Notes under the pieces: generated by a model
Told to the model about the DNA's origin: nothing
Database searches by the model: none
Seen by the model: the letters and a program-made list of their open reading frames with translations, nothing else
Position numbers and translations under genes: made by a program
Source: Thermoproteales archaeon
GTDB lineage: Archaea > Thermoproteota > Thermoprotei > Thermoproteales > Thermocladiaceae
NCBI GenBank assembly: GCA_027068725.1
Contig: JAMOMD010000375.1
Coordinates: 1-6,267 of the forward strand
Reading direction: 5' to 3'
Length of the DNA: 6,267 nucleotides
In this document: piece by piece, positions 3,992 through 6,267 of the stretch
Layout of the letters: the number at the start of each line of letters is the position of its first letter
How positions within the stretch are numbered: position 1 is the first letter of the stretch

Positions 3992-6115
3992 TTGAGTGAA
4001 AGAGTAGTTAGAGCCTTTCTCGAGCCTAGGAGTGTCGCAGTAATTGGTGCATCTAGAGAACCTCACAAGGTTGGGCACGTTATTCTACGAAACATACTAA
4101 ACTCAGGGTTTAGAGGGAAAGTATATCCTATAAATCCTCACGCTGACAAGATACTAGGATTGAAATGTTATCCAAAGATTACAGACGTGCCAGATGATGT
4201 AGATATTGCAATAATTGCAGTACCTGCACGTATTGTTCCTGAAGTTGTTGAGGATTGCGGTAAAAAGAACGTTCCTCTAATAGTTGTCATATCCGCAGGA
4301 TTCAAAGAGACTGGCCCAGAGGGAGCCAGACTAGAGAAAGAAATAGTCAATATAGCACATAGATACGGCTCAAGAATTGTTGGTCCAAACTGTTTAGGAA
4401 TAATGAATCTCTCTAGAGGATTAAATGCAACATTTTCTGCAATAACACCAAAGTGTGGTAATATTGGATTAATTTCTCAGAGCGGTGCAATAATTACAGC
4501 ATTAATAGATCTTGCTGCTAAGTACGGCTTTGGTTTTAGTAAGGTAATATCACTTGGTAATAAGGCTGACTTAGACGAGGTTGATTTTCTTAAAATACTT
4601 GAGCAAGATAGAGAGACTTCAATAATAATAATGTACATAGAGTCTATTGAGAGGGGAAGAGAATTCATAAGAATAGCTAGGCAGGTTGTTAGAGAGAAGC
4701 CTCTGATAGTTCTTAAGGCAGGACTTACCTCGAGAGGAGCTAGAGCAGTCTCGTCACACACAGGATCGCTGGCGGGAAGTGCACAAGTGTACGAGACTGC
4801 TCTGAGACAGGCTGGTGCTGTGCAAGTGTATACATTTCGTGAGCTCGTGTCTGCTCTACTGTTCTTCTCTCGATACGCAGATGTTGTAAGAAAGCTTGAG
4901 CAGGTCGAGGTTGTTATAGTTACCAACGCTGGTGGACCTGGGATAATTGCAACTGATCTATGTGAGAGAGCAGGTGTTGAGCTCTCTAGTCTAGATCCTG
5001 AGCTTGTTCAAGAGCTGAGGAGTAGATTGCCTCCTGCTGCAGCGCTTCACAATCCTGTAGATGTTCTTGGAGATGCGACACCCGAGAGATATGTCACGGT
5101 GCTTGAGCGTATACTTGCGAGACCTTATGTGTCTGGTGTAATTGTGATAGCAACTCCTCAAGCAATGACTAATCCTCCTCTACTAGCTGAGAAGTTGATT
5201 GATATTGCGAGAAGATTTCCCGAAAAGATGGTTGTTCCTGTGCTACTTGGAGGCGTCTCAATGAAGGATGCTCAGGAAAAGCTCGTGGAGGCTGGTGTAC
5301 CCGCATTTTCCTGCATTGAGGATGCTGTTAGTGTATTCTCGATGTCGTCTAGGTACGTCAAGTACAGGAAGAGGCTGGCAGAGATTGAACGTGTCAAAGA
5401 GAAGTACATAATGCTCGATGTTGAAGAGATAAAGACAGTAATTGAGAGAGCACGTGAGGAAGGTAGGCGAGTTCTTCTTCTGCACGAAGCTTTCGAAATA
5501 ATGAATATAATTGGCGTGCCAACTCCTGAAGGTGGGTTCGCAAGAAGTCCTGAAGAGGCTGTGAAGATAGCTGAGAAGGTTGGCTATCCTGTTGTTCTTA
5601 GAGTAGTCTCGCCTGACATACTCCATAAGAGTGATATAGGTTGTGTAAAGGTTGGTCTAGCCACACCTGACGAGGTGCGTCACGCTTTCTACGAGATAAT
5701 GGAGAGAGCAACAAGATACATGCCTCATGCTAGAATTTACGGTATTCACGTATCCAAGATGGTGAAAGGCCACTACGAGGTCATCGTAGGAGCGACAAGA
5801 GATCCTCAGTTTGGTCCCGTGGTACTGTTCGGCCTTGGAGGAGTGTACGTAGAGCTATACAGAGACGTCTCTATGAGAGTAGCACCAATAACAGAGCTAG
5901 AGGCAGAGGAAATGATTTACGAGACGAAGATAGGAACAATAATGAGAGGGTATAGAGGGAGTAGACCTGTCAACATTAGGAATATTGTAGATGTCATATA
6001 CAGAATATCGCTATTAATGACGCAGGTAGAGGACATTCTCGAACTAGACATTAATCCACTGATAGTTAGCGAGAATAGCGTATATGCAGTTGATGTGAAG
6101 ATCTTGGTGAGATAA
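3992..6115 (+). CDS. Fused alpha/beta acyl-CoA synthetase, ADP-forming (acetyl-CoA synthetase type)
   Basis: The enzyme makes ATP from ADP, phosphate and an acyl-CoA, releasing the acid and CoA, a main energy-conserving step in archaeal fermentation of sugars and amino acids. Numbered from the TTG at 3992 (707 residues), the alpha half has a CoA-binding Rossmann domain (PRSVAVIGAS, 12-21), a succinyl-CoA-ligase-like domain (ISQSGA, 161-166) and phosphorylated His256 in SSHTGSLAG, matching His257 described for the Pyrococcus alpha subunit. The beta half, from about 475, is an ATP-grasp domain with His545 in DILHKSD, a glycine-rich loop (FGLGG, 613-617) and ELDINPL (684-690). Separate alpha and beta subunits are common elsewhere; here they are one chain. 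The frame is open from an ATG at 3965, but MHILWIALS is untypical and would precede the predicted transcript start. Substrate range, acetate or branched and aryl acids, cannot be told from sequence. The next gene overlaps by one base. Confidence 0.92.
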   Translation: MSERVVRAFLEPRSVAVIGASREPHKVGHVILRNILNSGFRGKVYPINPHADKILGLKCYPKITDVPDDVDIAIIAVPARIVPEVVEDCGKKNVPLIVVISAGFKETGPEGARLEKEIVNIAHRYGSRIVGPNCLGIMNLSRGLNATFSAITPKCGNIGLISQSGAIITALIDLAAKYGFGFSKVISLGNKADLDEVDFLKILEQDRETSIIIMYIESIERGREFIRIARQVVREKPLIVLKAGLTSRGARAVSSHTGSLAGSAQVYETALRQAGAVQVYTFRELVSALLFFSRYADVVRKLEQVEVVIVTNAGGPGIIATDLCERAGVELSSLDPELVQELRSRLPPAAALHNPVDVLGDATPERYVTVLERILARPYVSGVIVIATPQAMTNPPLLAEKLIDIARRFPEKMVVPVLLGGVSMKDAQEKLVEAGVPAFSCIEDAVSVFSMSSRYVKYRKRLAEIERVKEKYIMLDVEEIKTVIERAREEGRRVLLLHEAFEIMNIIGVPTPEGGFARSPEEAVKIAEKVGYPVVLRVVSPDILHKSDIGCVKVGLATPDEVRHAFYEIMERATRYMPHARIYGIHVSKMVKGHYEVIVGATRDPQFGPVVLFGLGGVYVELYRDVSMRVAPITELEAEEMIYETKIGTIMRGYRGSRPVNIRNIVDVIYRISLLMTQVEDILELDINPLIVSENSVYAVDVKILVR
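6106..6110 (+). promoter_or_regulatory. Ribosome binding site for the BioD-like gene
   Basis: GGTGA lies 4 bases before the ATG at 6115, inside the last codons of the synthetase. Together with the TAATG stop/start overlap it marks translation of the next gene as coupled to the synthetase. Confidence 0.65.
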
Positions 6116-6267
6116 TGTCATCACTGTACATATCATCGATAGATAGATGGTCAGGCAAAACGACGATAGCGCTAGCTATAGCAGATTCAATAAAGAGAAA
6201 AGGAAAATCAGTAGCGCCATTGAAACCATTCTCAATAATTGAGCCAAAACCTGAAAAGACTGTTGAC
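6115..6267 (+). CDS. P-loop protein, BioD-like (phosphotransacetylase N-terminal type), partial
   Basis: The first 51 codons are visible before the window ends. The start MSSLYISSIDRWSGKTT carries a variant Walker A loop, S-x4-SGKT at residues 8-17, followed by ALAIADSIKRKGKSVAPLKPF. This matches the BioD-like P-loop domain seen alone or at the N-terminus of phosphotransacetylase (COG0857), where the loop is typically followed by a helix and a strand ending in KP. In the wider family the domain binds ATP or GTP; the role of the stand-alone archaeal form is not known to me. The ATG shares its A with the TAA of the synthetase gene and has a GGTGA site 4 bases upstream, so the two are one operon. 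A partner or regulator in acyl-CoA or acetyl-phosphate metabolism is plausible but inferred. Dethiobiotin or cobyrinate synthetases are alternatives. Confidence 0.75.
   Translation, partial: MSSLYISSIDRWSGKTTIALAIADSIKRKGKSVAPLKPFSIIEPKPEKTVD

Noticed and set aside
4477..4926. Open frame of 149 codons on the minus strand
   Set aside because: It lies inside the acyl-CoA synthetase on the opposite strand. It is Ser/Thr-rich, low in complexity and without a ribosome binding site.
5258..5626. Open frame of 122 codons on the minus strand
   Set aside because: It is antisense to the ATP-grasp half of the synthetase, with no family resemblance or promoter.

Overview
The window looks like a compact, AT-rich (roughly 40% G+C by eye) stretch of a hyperthermophilic archaeon, most likely a crenarchaeote (Thermoproteota). 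The signs are the mevalonate-pathway kinase, a fused ADP-forming acyl-CoA synthetase, AGA/AGG arginine and ATA isoleucine codons, GGTGA-type ribosome binding sites, archaeal TATA boxes about 26 bases before start codons, and almost no intergenic space. No RNA gene, CRISPR array or mobile element was seen. The species cannot be named from the sequence alone.

Left block (1-1975). Two genes run leftward: a 77-residue cysteine-rich protein (340-573) and then a radical SAM protein (1-297, cut by the window edge). Diverging from them, an AMMECR1-family gene (631-1308) runs rightward and overlaps a PHP-domain metallophosphoesterase (1226-1975) by 83 bases. The two divergent transcripts seem to share one symmetrical TATA element at 597-604, which would make both nearly leaderless. 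A radical SAM enzyme, a small metal-binding protein, AMMECR1 and a PHP phosphoesterase controlled from one point is the best candidate here for an undescribed functional group.

Middle block (1950-3913), all leftward. Mevalonate kinase (2930-3913) comes first. It is followed by an unknown all-helical protein that appears split by a +1 frameshift at a UUU UGA site (2773-2964 and 2484-2774). A coiled-coil protein with a possible Roadblock/LC7-like C-terminal domain (1950-2444) comes last. This run converges tail-to-tail with the PHP gene and overlaps it by 26 bases.

Right block (3914-6267), rightward. A palindrome (3925-3949) and an AT-rich TATA element lie between mevalonate kinase and a fused alpha/beta ADP-forming acyl-CoA synthetase (3992-6115). 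This is coupled through a TAATG overlap to a P-loop protein of the BioD-like type (6115 to the window end). The synthetase makes ATP from acyl-CoA. Mevalonate kinase spends ATP to make isoprenoid lipid precursors that derive from acetyl-CoA. The shared control region therefore sits at a junction of acyl-CoA energy metabolism and lipid synthesis, although co-regulation is inference.
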